A stretch of 64,000 nucleotides of DNA from Hyperoplus lanceolatus. Its lineage: Eukaryota > Chordata > Actinopteri > Uranoscopiformes > Ammodytidae. The notes below the pieces were generated by a model. It was not told where the DNA came from. It saw only the letters and a program-made list of their open reading frames with translations, and ran no database searches. Positions 48,701 to 57,140 of the stretch are shown piece by piece; position 1 is the stretch's first letter, and each line of letters starts with the position of its first letter. The position numbers were made by a program, and so were the translations under genes. Location of the stretch: assembly GCA_026929865.2 (NCBI GenBank), contig CM049398.1, positions 16,492,001 through 16,556,000 of the forward strand, read 5' to 3'.

Positions 48701-51700
48701 GTGATAGATGAATGTTTATGTGGCACATGTATACAAAATTAGGTACATGTCCTTCAGCTGTCAAATCAACTGTATCTGTCTAGATTTCATGTTTTTTTCT
48801 ATGTCTATCAGTGTATTTCACGGCATGTTCCTTCAAAGTTTTCTGCATCTGCACGGTTCTTCATTGTCCTCAATAATCGCTCTGCCCCTCGGCTGCTGTT
48901 GATGTTCCTGGCCTGCTCTTTATCCTCCTCAGAATGATGCATTAATATGCTGGTGTTTAAGGGGAGCCTGACACCTCATTATTTCTGGTCCCACTGCCTG
49001 TAGTGCTTTGAGCAGACAGCTTGTGATAAGTGTCCCTCTCTTCTGGGCTTGAGGTCCGCTGAGAGGACCATAAGAGGCAGGTTGGCAATGTAGGAGCAGA
49101 AGCTAGTACGAGGGTGGCATTGTGGAGCGAGATGAAAAGGGCGACGGGAATGGCAGAGCGTATAAGGATGCAAGTCACTTTGAAATGTTTCTGGCAACAC
49201 TGCATGATGAATTAAACTGATGGTAACTGCGCATTGAGCACAAGGGGACATTTGTCTTTGTATGTTATTGTGTTAAATGCCAGTAAGCCTAAGATACATT
49301 TTTACCTCAAGTGTTATTTCAAACATCAATTTTTAGCCAGCATAACACCTTATTCTTGGTCATAGGCAAAGACATAACGGTAATGTGATTAATTTTGTAA
49401 AAGAGAGACATTTCTCTCTTGTTTCTTAAAATGTGTATTCGATTCACTTCCTCCTGTATTTTGCTGATATCCTGGCAAAGAAATATTTACACAAAGGACC
49501 TGCGAGGAGTTAATGCTACTAACAACAACTGAACAAGCTAACATAAGCTTTCTTATCACCCGTTCAGAGTGAGGTGTAACAGTAATATAAAAAGTGTCAC
49601 ATTAATGTAAATTGGAAAGATTTTAAAACTCTAATGTTTGGTCGAACTTGTTAGTCATGGTAGAACTTGTGATGATAACGTGACTATACAATACTACTTA
49701 TTTTTAATTGGACAGTGGCACATGTTTCCCAACCCAATTCATTGAAATTTAAAACCCATTTAATAAATCACGACTTTCAAACTAGTGGTTACAAAATTGG
49801 TAAATGTTTAGGTTTTAGAAGGAAACTCTGTTTGAATGGAAAATGAGGCCATTCCCTTTCCATATGTACATGTCAAGTCAGTTCTGACTCTGGGTGTGTT
49901 CGTTTTGTCTCAGTATTGCTACAATCCATAACTATTTCATGTATTAGGAATGTGTAAATAGTAAGAATCCAAAACACATTTTGAGGTTGTGCAATTCAAG
50001 AAATTTCACACAACCTCAAAATAGCGTGATTACTTCCTTAAAAGTCATGAGCATCTGGGCGTTGTTTTGTTCTGTAACCACTTCTGACACATCTAAGATG
50101 ACGACGCTGTTCCAGGGTTTGAAATAATAACACCACTGAGCTCAACATCTTGTTTGAAGAATCACAAGATAATTGCTGCACACTGCCCTGTGTGTGATAC
50201 AACAACTATTTTTCTCGTAGGTGTATCTGAAGATCAATATCATATTATATGAGCAAACACATTTGTGTGAGTTCAGCCGGTTAATGAGCACAGAGAGGAC
50301 ATAGTGTAGTAGTTATCTTACCATGTCTGGGCCCTCTGTTACCTGTAGTCTGGTTTGGCCTGGCTCTGGACTTGCTCCCGCTGGCTCCTCTAACTCTGTC
50401 TCCAGCTTATTAGTTTTCATTACAGGCCTTAGCAACAAGAAAACATTTACACTCAATCAGCACAAGCCATTAATAATTAGGCCACTGTTTGTTGGATATT
50501 TCATGGAGGAAATGGAGACTTGTTGATAGAGAAGAGGAGCAAGGTGTCAAAGCAATTCCTGGGCCAGCTGCTGCTTTTCTCTCTGTCCAGGATGAATAAG
50601 CAGCCAGGTGCTGTCATCCGGGCAGGGTTTTGCCCTAAAGGCCAAATTTCGTTGTGATTTTGTCTTAGAGCATTGTCTGCATCATCTGTATTTAGGAGCC
50701 TTTGTACTTTCAGGTACAGAGCCTGTTCTAGTGGTGTAAAGAGACGGATGTTGACATTTGGTAAAGTCTAACATAACAAGATGAACCACAGTCTCAACTG
50801 ACACTGATACTAAACACACAGTCATGTGTTTTCATCTTGTTTTAACACCATGGTGCCGACCATTCATTATGTTCTGTTGTTACCAAGGCTTGAATCAGGT
50901 TCGATCTGGATCCATCCAGTGGACAACATTTTTGACATGTAACCACAATTATGTCCTGTGAACAATCTACCTTTATAATATTGTTTAGTAATATATCGCT
51001 TTCGAATTAATCAATTGATCATTTGGTCTATAAAAAAACAAGAATAATGGCAAATGTTATTCACCATTTACTAAAGCTCAATGCAATATTTTCACTTGAT
51101 CACTTTTTTCAATAGTCCAGAAAGTCCAACACAACCAGAAAAGTAGTACATTGTCATGATAGTAGTTGTAACCAGCAAATATATAATATCTTGGTACCTT
51201 GAAAGCTATTAACTAGTATTTTTTCAAGCATCTCTTGTAGGTCCACACATAACCTTTGTCAGCTAGTCCTGGTATGCTTGAAACTGGGAAACATAAATAT
51301 AAATATTCTATCTAAAACTAAAACTGGGCAACATAAACCAAACACACCCAAATCCTGCTCATAAATCACCCAATTGACCAATATCAGATGGAAATACAGT
51401 ATTCCTCTGAGCACAACATGTATTTCGTAGTCTTTACATTTGTAACCAAGAAACCTTTACTGTGTCTAACCCTGGGCCTCTCTTTCTCCAGATTGCAGGC
51501 TTCATCAATGGCATTCACCCATTTTGTGGTGACAAAGAGAACCTGACAGCCTTCCGCTTCTACGCCCTCAACCCCATTGTGGATCCCTTGGTCTTCATCA
51601 TCTGCCGCAAGTCTGTGTTTCGCCACCTTTGCTCTCTACTGAGCTGCCGCTACAGCAAAGGAGCAGTGAAGACGACGGCACACAGCGCACTGTCTGTACC

Positions 51701-51779
51701 CCTTGACAATCACATTCAGCGCAGCCCCACAGATGTGACAGTTCCACAGGCCAACATGTACTCCAATTTACCTCTGTGA
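22069..51779 (+). CDS. ptgir: Prostacyclin (prostaglandin I2) receptor, class A GPCR
   Basis: Seven-helix receptor for prostacyclin, coupled to Gs and cAMP in vertebrates. The coding exons 22069-22914 and 51492-51779 give 377 aa; the junction is phase 0 at the end of helix 6, where prostanoid receptors share an intron. Features: N-glycosylation sequons in the first 20 residues; TM1 about 28-50; TM2 63-88; C104 and C182 placed for the usual disulfide; ERC (128-130) in place of DRY; the prostanoid motif QYCPGTWCFI at 175-184; TM5 195-218; TM6 260-282; TM7 with Arg304 and NPIVDP. Blocks such as VFICYARNASL, FICNGSVIVSLCKM and LTAFRFYALNPI resemble human IP more than EP2 in my recall. The start is the first in-frame ATG (A at -3). 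The tail ends YSNLPL with no CaaX box, unlike human IP. ptger2 is the main alternative; the calm3 neighbour argues for ptgir. Confidence 0.88.
22915..23745 (+). other. ptgir long intron, first part
   Basis: No gene or clear mobile element. Confidence 0.6.
23746..24371. mobile_element. Non-autonomous DNA transposon, superfamily unresolved
   Basis: The ends ATGGCGCTATTCCA and TGGAAAAGCGCCAT are inverted repeats. Subterminal GACTCGACTC-type repeats lie at about 23775-23800 and their complement at 24315-24345. The target duplication could not be fixed. Confidence 0.65.
24372..25821. other. ptgir intron, nothing recognised
   Basis: No supported gene, RNA or mobile-element boundary. Confidence 0.55.
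25822..26145. mobile_element. hAT-like MITE, degenerate
   Basis: Starts CAGGCTTGGTCACCAAC and ends GGTTGGTGACCCCT, matching inverted ends typical of hAT MITEs. No clean 8-bp flanking duplication is seen, so the copy is probably old. Confidence 0.6.
26640..28880 (+). mobile_element. L2/CR1-like LINE fragment (outer element of a nest)
   Basis: The + strand encodes CNYRPISILPVVSKVAEKWV, a FGFRANHSTDT block, FLDLRKAFDKVNHK, GVPQGYILGPLLF and LYADDAVIYVHG (reverse-transcriptase core), then stops near 27391. After the insert at 27481-28730 the match resumes as GETLQVVSEFKYL and SQLSFKSHVKK (28751-28830). A stretch before YLNNRTQC is deleted. It is 5'-truncated and decayed. Confidence 0.8.
27481..28730 (-). 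mobile_element. 5'-truncated L2/CR1-like LINE inserted in another LINE
   Basis: A long open frame (- strand, from about 28730 down to 27721) begins within the RT domain: NGVPQGSILGPVLFTIYINN, then HLYADDTVLYC (intact YADD), TKYMCFSRAR and KYLGIWLDDKLTF, to the C-terminal end. Its 3' UTR carries GAGGGTCACCCCTCAATTGG and ends in an A-rich tail near 27481. About 340 codons remain open, so the copy is fairly young. Sister copies lie at 37919-38002 and 42873-44010. Confidence 0.85.
28881..29137. other. ptgir intron, nothing recognised
   Basis: AT-rich, no feature. Confidence 0.5.
29147..29699. mobile_element. Non-autonomous DNA transposon with 8-9 bp target duplication
   Basis: Ends TAGCCTGG and CCAGGCTA, with flanking GTGTTGCTC at 29138-29146 and 29700-29708 (9 bp, or 8 bp if the ends are read one base longer). 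hAT gives 8 bp and Mutator-like elements 9 bp, so the superfamily is open. No coding capacity. Confidence 0.72.
29709..30877. other. ptgir intron, nothing recognised
   Basis: No supported feature. Confidence 0.5.
30890..31055 (+). mobile_element. tRNA-derived SINE with 12-bp target duplication
   Basis: A box TAGCTCAGTTGG, B box GGTTCGATTCC, then the CTGCATGTCACTCCCCTC block and an A-rich tail. It is flanked by GGAAGTCCCATG at 30878-30889 and 31056-31067, identical on both sides. Confidence 0.88.
31068..32339. other. ptgir intron, nothing recognised
   Basis: No supported gene or element. Confidence 0.5.
32340..32660 (-). mobile_element. LINE 3'-end fragment (Rex1/L2-like)
   Basis: The - strand carries a decayed reverse-transcriptase C-terminal region (a remnant resembling the DSTTHPLH block, about 32560-32640) followed by AATTTCCCTTCAGGGATGA, a common LINE tail. 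Heavily decayed. Confidence 0.45.
32661..33673. other. ptgir intron, nothing recognised
   Basis: No supported feature. Confidence 0.5.
33682..35130. mobile_element. hAT transposon relic with exact 8-bp target duplication
   Basis: Ends CAGGGCCGGCGGTAG and CTAGAACCGGGCCTG. Flanked by TTGGACAT at 33674-33681 and 35131-35138, the 8-bp signature of hAT. The inside includes a second hAT-type end, CAGAGCCGGCTCGAGGC, at about 33975, and an ATG at about 34406 opening MSRKRKRAPSPSQRT, which resembles a transposase start. This suggests a nested, decayed hAT. A module at 34490-34690 (- strand) recurs near 54780 and 56935. Confidence 0.8.
35139..37918. other. ptgir intron, nothing recognised
   Basis: AT-rich, no gene seen. 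A G run lies at 35519-35531. Confidence 0.5.
37919..38002 (+). mobile_element. LINE tail fragment (same family as 27481-28730)
   Basis: Only the 3' end remains: a GACATCATTGTAAATGAGGG block, TCTCGAGGATAAATAAAA, then GAAAAT repeats. It is an extreme 5' truncation. Confidence 0.75.
38273..38987. mobile_element. Non-autonomous DNA transposon with TA target
   Basis: Perfect 17-bp inverted ends, ATGCTGGGCTTACACTA and its complement, flanked by TA at 38271-38272 and 38988-38989. TA fits Tc1/mariner-like elements, but a 3-bp PIF/Harbinger reading cannot be excluded. No open frame of note. Confidence 0.75.
38990..39934. other. ptgir intron, nothing recognised
   Basis: No supported feature. Confidence 0.5.
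39943..42376 (+). mobile_element. Near-complete hAT transposon (ZBED5-like)
   Basis: Ends CAGTCATTCCCAACC and GGTTGGGAACCACTG, with an exact 8-bp duplication GTTTACAG at 39935-39942 and 42377-42384. It is 2,434 bp long with a transposase gene on the + strand. Both ends and the target duplication survive, so it is a fairly recent insertion. Confidence 0.93.
40299..42175 (+). pseudogene. hAT transposase, ZBED5-like, one frameshift
   Basis: The first frame (40299-41309) has a BED-type zinc finger, CFFCGDVLSNNSMKPAHLQR with H...H spacing, then LQLDEMTDVSG and CTDGAAAMTGR, blocks of the RNase-H-like core. The second frame (about 41306-42175) continues LLLHTDVRWFSRGKTLRRLF and ends in the hAT dimerisation region (CALNELLPFGSTYMCEVTFS). 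The match moves between frames near 41300, where the first frame ends INYISPGL and the next would read KSRPMNHRLFQS; this looks like a single missing A. Otherwise both frames are open. ZBED5-like proteins are domesticated relatives in vertebrates, but here the terminal repeats show a transposon. Confidence 0.9.
42385..42872. other. ptgir intron, nothing recognised
   Basis: AT-rich, no feature. Confidence 0.5.
42873..44010 (+). mobile_element. 5'-truncated L2/CR1-like LINE, sister of 27481-28730
   Basis: Open from about 42888 to 43847: NGVPQGSILGPVLFTIYINN, HLYADNTVLYC, TKYMCFSRAR, KYLGIWIDEKISF, ending HSTCNCFN. The 3' UTR and a GGAAAATGAAATGAAAT tail follow. The catalytic YADD box reads YADN. 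Its 5' end lies close to the 5' end of the sister copy (both begin just before TVTNGVPQG). Confidence 0.85.
44011..44668. other. ptgir intron, nothing recognised
   Basis: No supported feature; the 119-codon open frame has no recognisable domain. Confidence 0.5.
44671..45532 (+). mobile_element. Tc1-type transposon, internal-deletion derivative with long inverted repeats
   Basis: Inverted repeats of about 280 bp (44671-44951 and 45252-45532) begin CTCAACAAAAATATAAACGC and are flanked by TA at 44669-44670 and 45533-45534. This is a Tc1 family known across teleosts and lampreys. Only the first and last parts of the transposase remain. The two repeats are almost identical by eye. Confidence 0.92.
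44967..45215 (+). pseudogene. Fused remnant of Tc1 transposase (82 aa, in frame)
   Basis: The frame starts MPQMPQALRERAIGMLTAG (helix-turn-helix DNA-binding N-terminus), runs to VHFSTISRLQ, then joins directly to QLRTAIEEEWTNIPQ and ends GGHTRY, the usual C-terminal end. The catalytic DDE region is missing, about 260 residues by my estimate of the family length. The join is in frame and lies at a shared CTCCAGCAAC-like stretch, so deletion through microhomology is likely. It could still encode a small DNA-binding peptide, but expression is unknown. Confidence 0.8.
45542..45832 (+). mobile_element. tRNA-derived SINE
   Basis: Starts GGGGCGGCAGTGGCAAAGTG; B box GGTTCGATCC; TGTCCCTGGGCAAGACACTG block; ends AAGCGCTTTGGGTC and ATATAGCGCTATACAAGTCC. 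It lies right beside the Tc1 element. Confidence 0.85.
45833..51491. other. ptgir intron, last part, nothing recognised
   Basis: About 5.6 kb without a supported gene or a mobile element I can delimit. Confidence 0.5.
51492..51779 (+). CDS. ptgir: ptgir exon 3 (TM7 and C-terminal tail)
   Basis: Acceptor TTTCTCCAG at 51491. Encodes 95 aa with AFRFYALNPIVDP, the juxtamembrane FRHLCSLLSC, and a short Ser/Thr-rich tail. Stop TGA at 51777-51779. Confidence 0.93.
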   Translation: MAGFINGIHPFCGDKENLTAFRFYALNPIVDPLVFIICRKSVFRHLCSLLSCRYSKGAVKTTAHSALSVPLDNHIQRSPTDVTVPQANMYSNLPL

Positions 51780-52815
51780 CCCAACACGAAAGGCTGGGAT
51801 GACTATTTGATGTCTGATAAAAACATTGGAGCAGATTTGTGAAGTGAAAACATTTGCATCGGGACACTTAACATTTCAAGGCAAAAAAAGACTTTGTCAA
51901 AGAAATATCTGTCACAATGGAAATATTCTATTATGTGGGCGTATCAGTTTCCCCTTGAACTCACGGAAAAAAAATGATTGCACTAGGTGTTACATTTCCT
52001 TTGACTATTGGAAAAGGTTCCATGGGTGTGCCATAAAACAAACAGCACTGTAACCTAGCACTAAGGAACACATCAAACCATTTATGCCTATATGATATAC
52101 TGTAAAAATCTGAATATGCTCGCGGGTAAACAATATGCATGAATATATTTGACTGCTGCATTTTTTCTCCTGTTCTCTAATCACTTTCCCTATGACCAGG
52201 ATTATGATTATAATGTGTAATGTATATGTGACAGGTGTACCAAAAGATAAGAATCTCCTATTTTTGGTTGTTCCAGAAGGCGCAACATGACGTAAATATT
52301 TCCTGTATTGTTATTGTCTTGCATGAACCATTTGATTCCCCCGTTCTTTCTCATTCTCACTGATATTCTAAGCTACCTATGATGATTGTCTGTGAATGTT
52401 CCTTAAAGAAGGTCTTGCGTTTAAAAAACTCTGCTGCTGTAAAATGCACTGTGAGAATTTGTCTGTTGTTGTTGATGTGACTTTAATGCTGTAACTGCAT
52501 GTAGTGTATTAACTTTAAATGTAGTGTATTTATGCCCTTTAAAATTGCGTTGGTTTGGTCGATGCAGTGGAGAGCAGAGATATAGGGATCACAGACATTG
52601 TGCATTTCTTTTTTGTCGCACATTCACTTTTTTCCTTTTTCTTTAAAAAAAGTCATGCATGAACTGTAAGTCGTTACCACTTGCACATTTGGTCTTTGAG
52701 GGTAAACATATTTAAGTTGTAAATCCACTAAAGTGAATTAATTTTTTATTTTATTTTGTGCACATTTAGTTCATGAAATAAAGTATTAAATAAAGAAGTC
52801 ACATTTCTGTCTGGT
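51780..52815 (+). other. ptgir 3' UTR
   Basis: About 1 kb of AT-rich sequence between the stop codon and the poly(A) signals. ATTTA-type motifs are present, but no regulatory claim is made. Confidence 0.65.
52777..52794 (+). terminator. ptgir poly(A) signals (two AATAAA)
   Basis: AATAAA at 52777-52782 and again at 52789-52794, followed by a TG/T-rich stretch about 15-25 nt later. Confidence 0.7.
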
Positions 52816-53329
52816 TGAGCTCTCAACAAAAAACAGAGATAAATCCTTCTGCTTTTTGTCTTAGTTACTGTCAAGTTTAATGTCATCAGACCCGAGCATA
52901 TTTACTCTGTTTATATGAAATGGAAATAGTGACAAGATAAACAGAGAGGAATTAAGATAGTCAATTGTTTAAGTCTTGTTACAACACCTATGTCAACATT
53001 GACTTACAGTACTAAAACATTTAGCTGACATTTGGTGCGCCGACTTTATACAAGACTACTGCCACGTAGAGATAACAGAGGCTACTTTAATAAAACACTT
53101 CCGAAATATGATCAAGTTTCAGATGGAAGTAAATGTTTACATATGCATGTACAGTTGTCCGCGGAACTTGTGCAATGATTGTTGAACTACTTTACTACTT
53201 CACAGCACAAAACTGTCACATTTTTTCAGGTTCTTCAGAAGTGAAAGGTGTACATTTCTAAAAGGTGACAAGCTTATAGATAGCCATAGACATATGATTC
53301 AGTGTAAATAAAAAGTTTAACTGTTCAAA

Positions 53330-53880
53330 GTTGATACATGATAATTTGTTGTGCAAACTCTTTTTATGTATTGTGATGGAAGTTCTGTTAAGGTTGGAGG
53401 TCAACTCAGGTGGAAGAATGTTTCAGGAGACTTGGATGAATTATGAAGCAATATTTATTACAGACTTGGCCAAGGAGAACCGGACTGCAACTCTCGTGAC
53501 TTGCACTTCAATTATCCCAAACGCATGCTTAGAGCTGTGTCTTAACCTCGCGCTATCTCTAAAACCTCCCCGATTCGGGCACCAAGCGTACCAATGTTTT
53601 GGTTCAGAGCTGAACACAGTGAACCATAACATTCTGGAGTCTAAGGAGATGAGACTGTATCTATGCAACTGCCCTAAGTGTCTCCTAACAGGCTCCAAGG
53701 CTGACCTAGAGTCTGTGAGACAGACACACAAGATAGGCATATATGGCCTATTAATCTTTCCCATTAATATTACAACTAAAGACCTAAAATTCCCTCACAT
53801 GTATAACAATCAGTTTGCTGTCATAAGAAACTTGGGATTTAGTTCCATTATTTACCTCAAGGTCTCATCTGAAAGTTAAA
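53330..53880 (-). mobile_element. Possible LTR-type fossil (weak)
   Basis: On the - strand the block has an AATAAA within an LTR-like arrangement. A 182-codon open frame runs across it on the + strand, but the protein shows no domain I recognise. Ends and flanking duplications could not be fixed, so the call is tentative. Confidence 0.25.
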
Positions 53881-53920
53881 GTTGAAAGAGCAGCTGAGCA
53901 GTGACTTGTACTGCAGCACT

Positions 53921-54000
53921 CAGGGGCGTTGCACCAAATTCTGGGCCCCTATACAGGAAGTCTTGATGGGCCCCCTGAGAGGCGGTCTTACAATACAAAC
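53921..54000. mobile_element. hAT end fragment
   Basis: Starts CAGGGGCGTTGCACC and has the GGGCCCC runs typical of one hAT end in fish. The other end is not found. Confidence 0.35.
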
Positions 54001-54131
54001 ATGCTATGTGTGTCTCATATGAGTGACTGGTCTTTCTCTGAGCCAGATAACACCCAAATGTTTCTTTTGATGAATTAACAAATCGTTACTTGAACATGAA
54101 CACAACCTGTGGTCTAATGACTCTCAAAGCT

Positions 54132-54645
54132 CCCATATTATACACTTTTCGGTTCTATTATACACCATATTATATGGTCCTAGTGGCCCCTAATATGTTT
54201 TTCTTTAGTTGTTTGCTGAAAAAAACTTTCAGATAATTTATTGTACTATGCCGATGTTCAGCTAATCTCACAATGGCCTATTTTTTAAAAAGAGCTGCAG
54301 CTCCCCTCGTAAATATACAATCTTTGAGCTCCCCCCGCCCCCTGTCCGGAAGCGAAGCCAGATACGCCTCGCCCTCTGTCTGTCAGGGCCGTGGACCAAT
54401 AAGAAATAGGGGTGTGGGCTGCACAGTGGAAGCTTCTGGCTATCCAGTTTTTGAGGTCAGAAACGAGGAGAATTCTGACGGGAGTATATTGGGGGGAGGG
54501 GTGGGGGTTTCAGAAAGGGGGAGAGTGAGAAAAGGAGAGATTGTTATTTTTCTTAATATTTTGGCAGTCTCTAGGCACACCGTGGACCCATGGATATGTT
54601 AGAACACATTTAAAAAGTGCATTTAGCATAATATGTGACCTTTAA
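54132..54645. mobile_element. TTAA-type MITE (T2/Kolobok-like), degenerate
   Basis: Left end AAAGCTCCCATATTATACAC; right end, reverse-complemented, TTAAAGGTCACATATTATGC. This resembles the widespread teleost family beginning TTAAAGGTCCCATATT. The left TTAA is lost. Confidence 0.5.
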
Positions 54646-54660
54646 TAACCAATCACACAT

Positions 54661-54960
54661 ACAGTGTTTCTCACAGGAATTTGGGAGACTGTAGGAGTAT
54701 CACAGGCTATGGCCTTCATAGACCGCGTAGGCCGTGTCCTTAGAAGGATGCGGCCTCTCGAATGGGATACAGTCTGTGTCGGGGACCATGGACCTTCTAG
54801 GGGGGAAAAATTTAAACATTTTAAAGTAAAATTTATCAATCTGGTGCACTTTGAGAAGAAACCTAAGGCTAAATCAGTTGTGTCTTATGTAAGCTATTCA
54901 GTAGTTTTTTCTGGAATAATTTAGACACAGAATTATCAAAAAGCAGAACAAAAAATGTAC
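54661..54960 (+). mobile_element. hAT-like repeat, copy 1
   Basis: Starts CAGTGTTTCTCACAGGAATT and continues GGACCTTCTAGGGG and TCTGGTGCACTTTGAGAAG. A related copy starts at 56899. A right end could not be identified. Confidence 0.5.
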
Positions 54961-55080
54961 ATCTTCGGGAATTTTTTTCCTTAGTTTATATTTTTTAATG
55001 GCTCAATACTGATCTTCGTAGCCCTGAACAATGTTATTTAAAAAATAACAAATTTACTGACGAATGATAGGCCCCTGATT

Positions 55081-55362
55081 CATTTATTTATTTATTTAAT
55101 TAACCTTTATTTATACAGGTAAGTCCCATTGAGTCCGAAGACTCTTTTTCAAGGGAGACCTGTTCCCATTTACGCGTTACCATTCACACACACATTGATA
55201 CACCGATAGCAGGCTAACTATCGACATTCACACGAGGCAAGGTGGGTGAAGTGTCTTGCCCAAGGACACAACAACTATGACACAGGTGGCAGGGCGAGGA
55301 TCGAACCTCCAACCCTTTGATCATCAGCCGACCCGCTCTACCAACTGAGCCACAGTCGCCCC
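55081..55362 (-). mobile_element. tRNA-derived SINE
   Basis: On the - strand: A box TGGCTCAGTTGG, B box GGTTCGATCC, TGTCCTTGGGCAAGACACTT block, then a LINE-like tail with GTATAAATAAAGGTTAA and ATTT repeats. Confidence 0.85.
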
Positions 55363-55780
55363 GATATCCGTACACACCCCTACAAAGATCAGTTGGCTAT
55401 CATTAGCCAGTCAACTATTTTCTTTTTTAAATAGTATTTTTCCGGGTCTTCAAAGATCAGGGGCCTATATTGAGCCAGTAAATAAATAAATAACGTAACT
55501 GACCTCAGTCAGATGCTCATAATTACTGAGTAGAAATTGAATGCCTCATAATCCAATTCAATGCGGCCTCTGAATGGGTGCATACTGGAGCACTGTCCGA
55601 CAGTGTCACTGTTAAATTAGTAACGTTCAGTTATAGCTAGGGAACCGTTGCTCTACAATGAACTGGCGACTTTTTTATTTTTTTAAATGAATTGGCGACC
55701 AGAGTGTAGCGCGGCCAGATGACAGCTATCGTAGGCTCCAGCCTGCGCCCCGTCATTTAATGTTACAGACATTACATTAA

Positions 55781-56732
55781 AGCGGCTACGAGTAACATTT
55801 AAATATCTTTTAAACAGCCTCATGTTTCCTCTCATAATCATAAATTACCTTTAACAGGAAACCAGACCATCAGTGCAAAGAAAGACGTTTTTAAATAGTT
55901 TTTATTAGGCTACTGCATTTGATCTGGTCGTACACCTAGTCCGATTTTCAGTTCACGCGTGCATGCTCTATGGTCACATATCGGTATTGGTCGCAGATTT
56001 CAGTGCGGCGCAGGAACGCGATTTGAGAAGCCTATGGCTCCAGGTGAGGGAAGGGGAGCGGGAGCCTTGTTTGAGACAGTTGTTTGTTCATAATGACTGA
56101 TAACGGGGCTGAACCATCAAAGAAAAAAAAGAAAATGCAATGAAGAAAAGCTGAAAGGGAGAGTGATAGGCGGGCGGGAGGGCGTTACCAAGCAACGTAT
56201 ACACAATTTCACGCAGCGAACCTAGACTGCAGTGTTTACTCCTAAATGAATGAGCGGTAGCCTACTAAAACAAAGTTTACTTTGCCTCACCAGCATCATC
56301 AGATGACCATTATTCATCTGAAATAGTCATTATTTACAGCATAAACACATTACCTCATCGTGATCCATACTAACTAACTGCCATCACTCGTTCATTCGCT
56401 TGGTGTGAGGACCATAGATAGTATAATATACTAGGACACGGACTCGTTCAGCTCCGTGAGAGGTGACAATGCATCAACTCATTGCAATCAGGTGTGTTTA
56501 GCACTTACTGCCATTAGTTGATGCTGTGTCACCCATAGACTCACAGAGCCGAAAAGAGTCCGGCGCCCTCCACAGTTTCAACACACGGACACGCACCATA
56601 TTGCTCCCTGATTATTTGAATCTTACACTCCCTGCACGAGCAACAAAACAGCTTCACGACAGCTGGCGTCGTTAAAATACTACCGCTTTTGTTCAAAGGT
56701 GTCGCCAACGTGCCGACTTACTCGTAGTGGCT
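55781..56732 (-). mobile_element. TTAA-target non-autonomous transposon, copy B
   Basis: Ends AGCGGCTACGAG and CTCGTAGTGGCT, flanked by TTAA at 55777-55780 and 56733-56736. It is the reverse orientation of the copy at 7349-8239. Shared blocks include AAAAGCGGTAGTATTT and CCAGCTGTCGT (as complements here). No transposase. Confidence 0.8.
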
Positions 56733-56898
56733 TTAATGAACAAGTAGTACGCTAATTGGTTCAGACGCCCACACAGTGGTGTGCACTGTGCACAGACATT
56801 TTGGGGGGCAGGTGCACAATATATTCTATCGATGAATTACCAAATAATTTTAAGGATACTTGTACAAAATCCCCCCCTGGCCTAATGACTACACATAC

Positions 56899-57140
56899 AG
56901 TGTTTCTCATAGGATTTTGGGAGACTGTGTTTGGGACCCTGGACCTTCTAGGGGTGTCCGGGGGAATGGTCCCCCGGAAGAAAAATGTTAACCTTTTAAA
57001 GTAAAATTCATCTGGTGCACTCTGAGAAGAAAACTAAGGCTAAATCACCTGTGTCAATGTGGGCTATTTAGTACTATTTTCTGGAATAATTTGGAGACAC
57101 AGAATGACCAAAACGCAGAAAGAAAAAATGTACATGTTTG
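56899..57140 (+). mobile_element. hAT-like repeat, copy 2
   Basis: CAGTGTTTCTCATAGGATTT start, GGACCTTCTAGGGGTGTCCG, then TCTGGTGCACTCTGAGAAG and a GGAATAATTTGGAGACACAG block. Closely related to 54661-54960, and more distantly to 34490-34690. Confidence 0.5.

Noticed and set aside
53331-53879. 182-codon open frame as a host gene
   Set aside because: No recognisable domain, no splice context, and the same DNA looks weakly LTR-like on the other strand.
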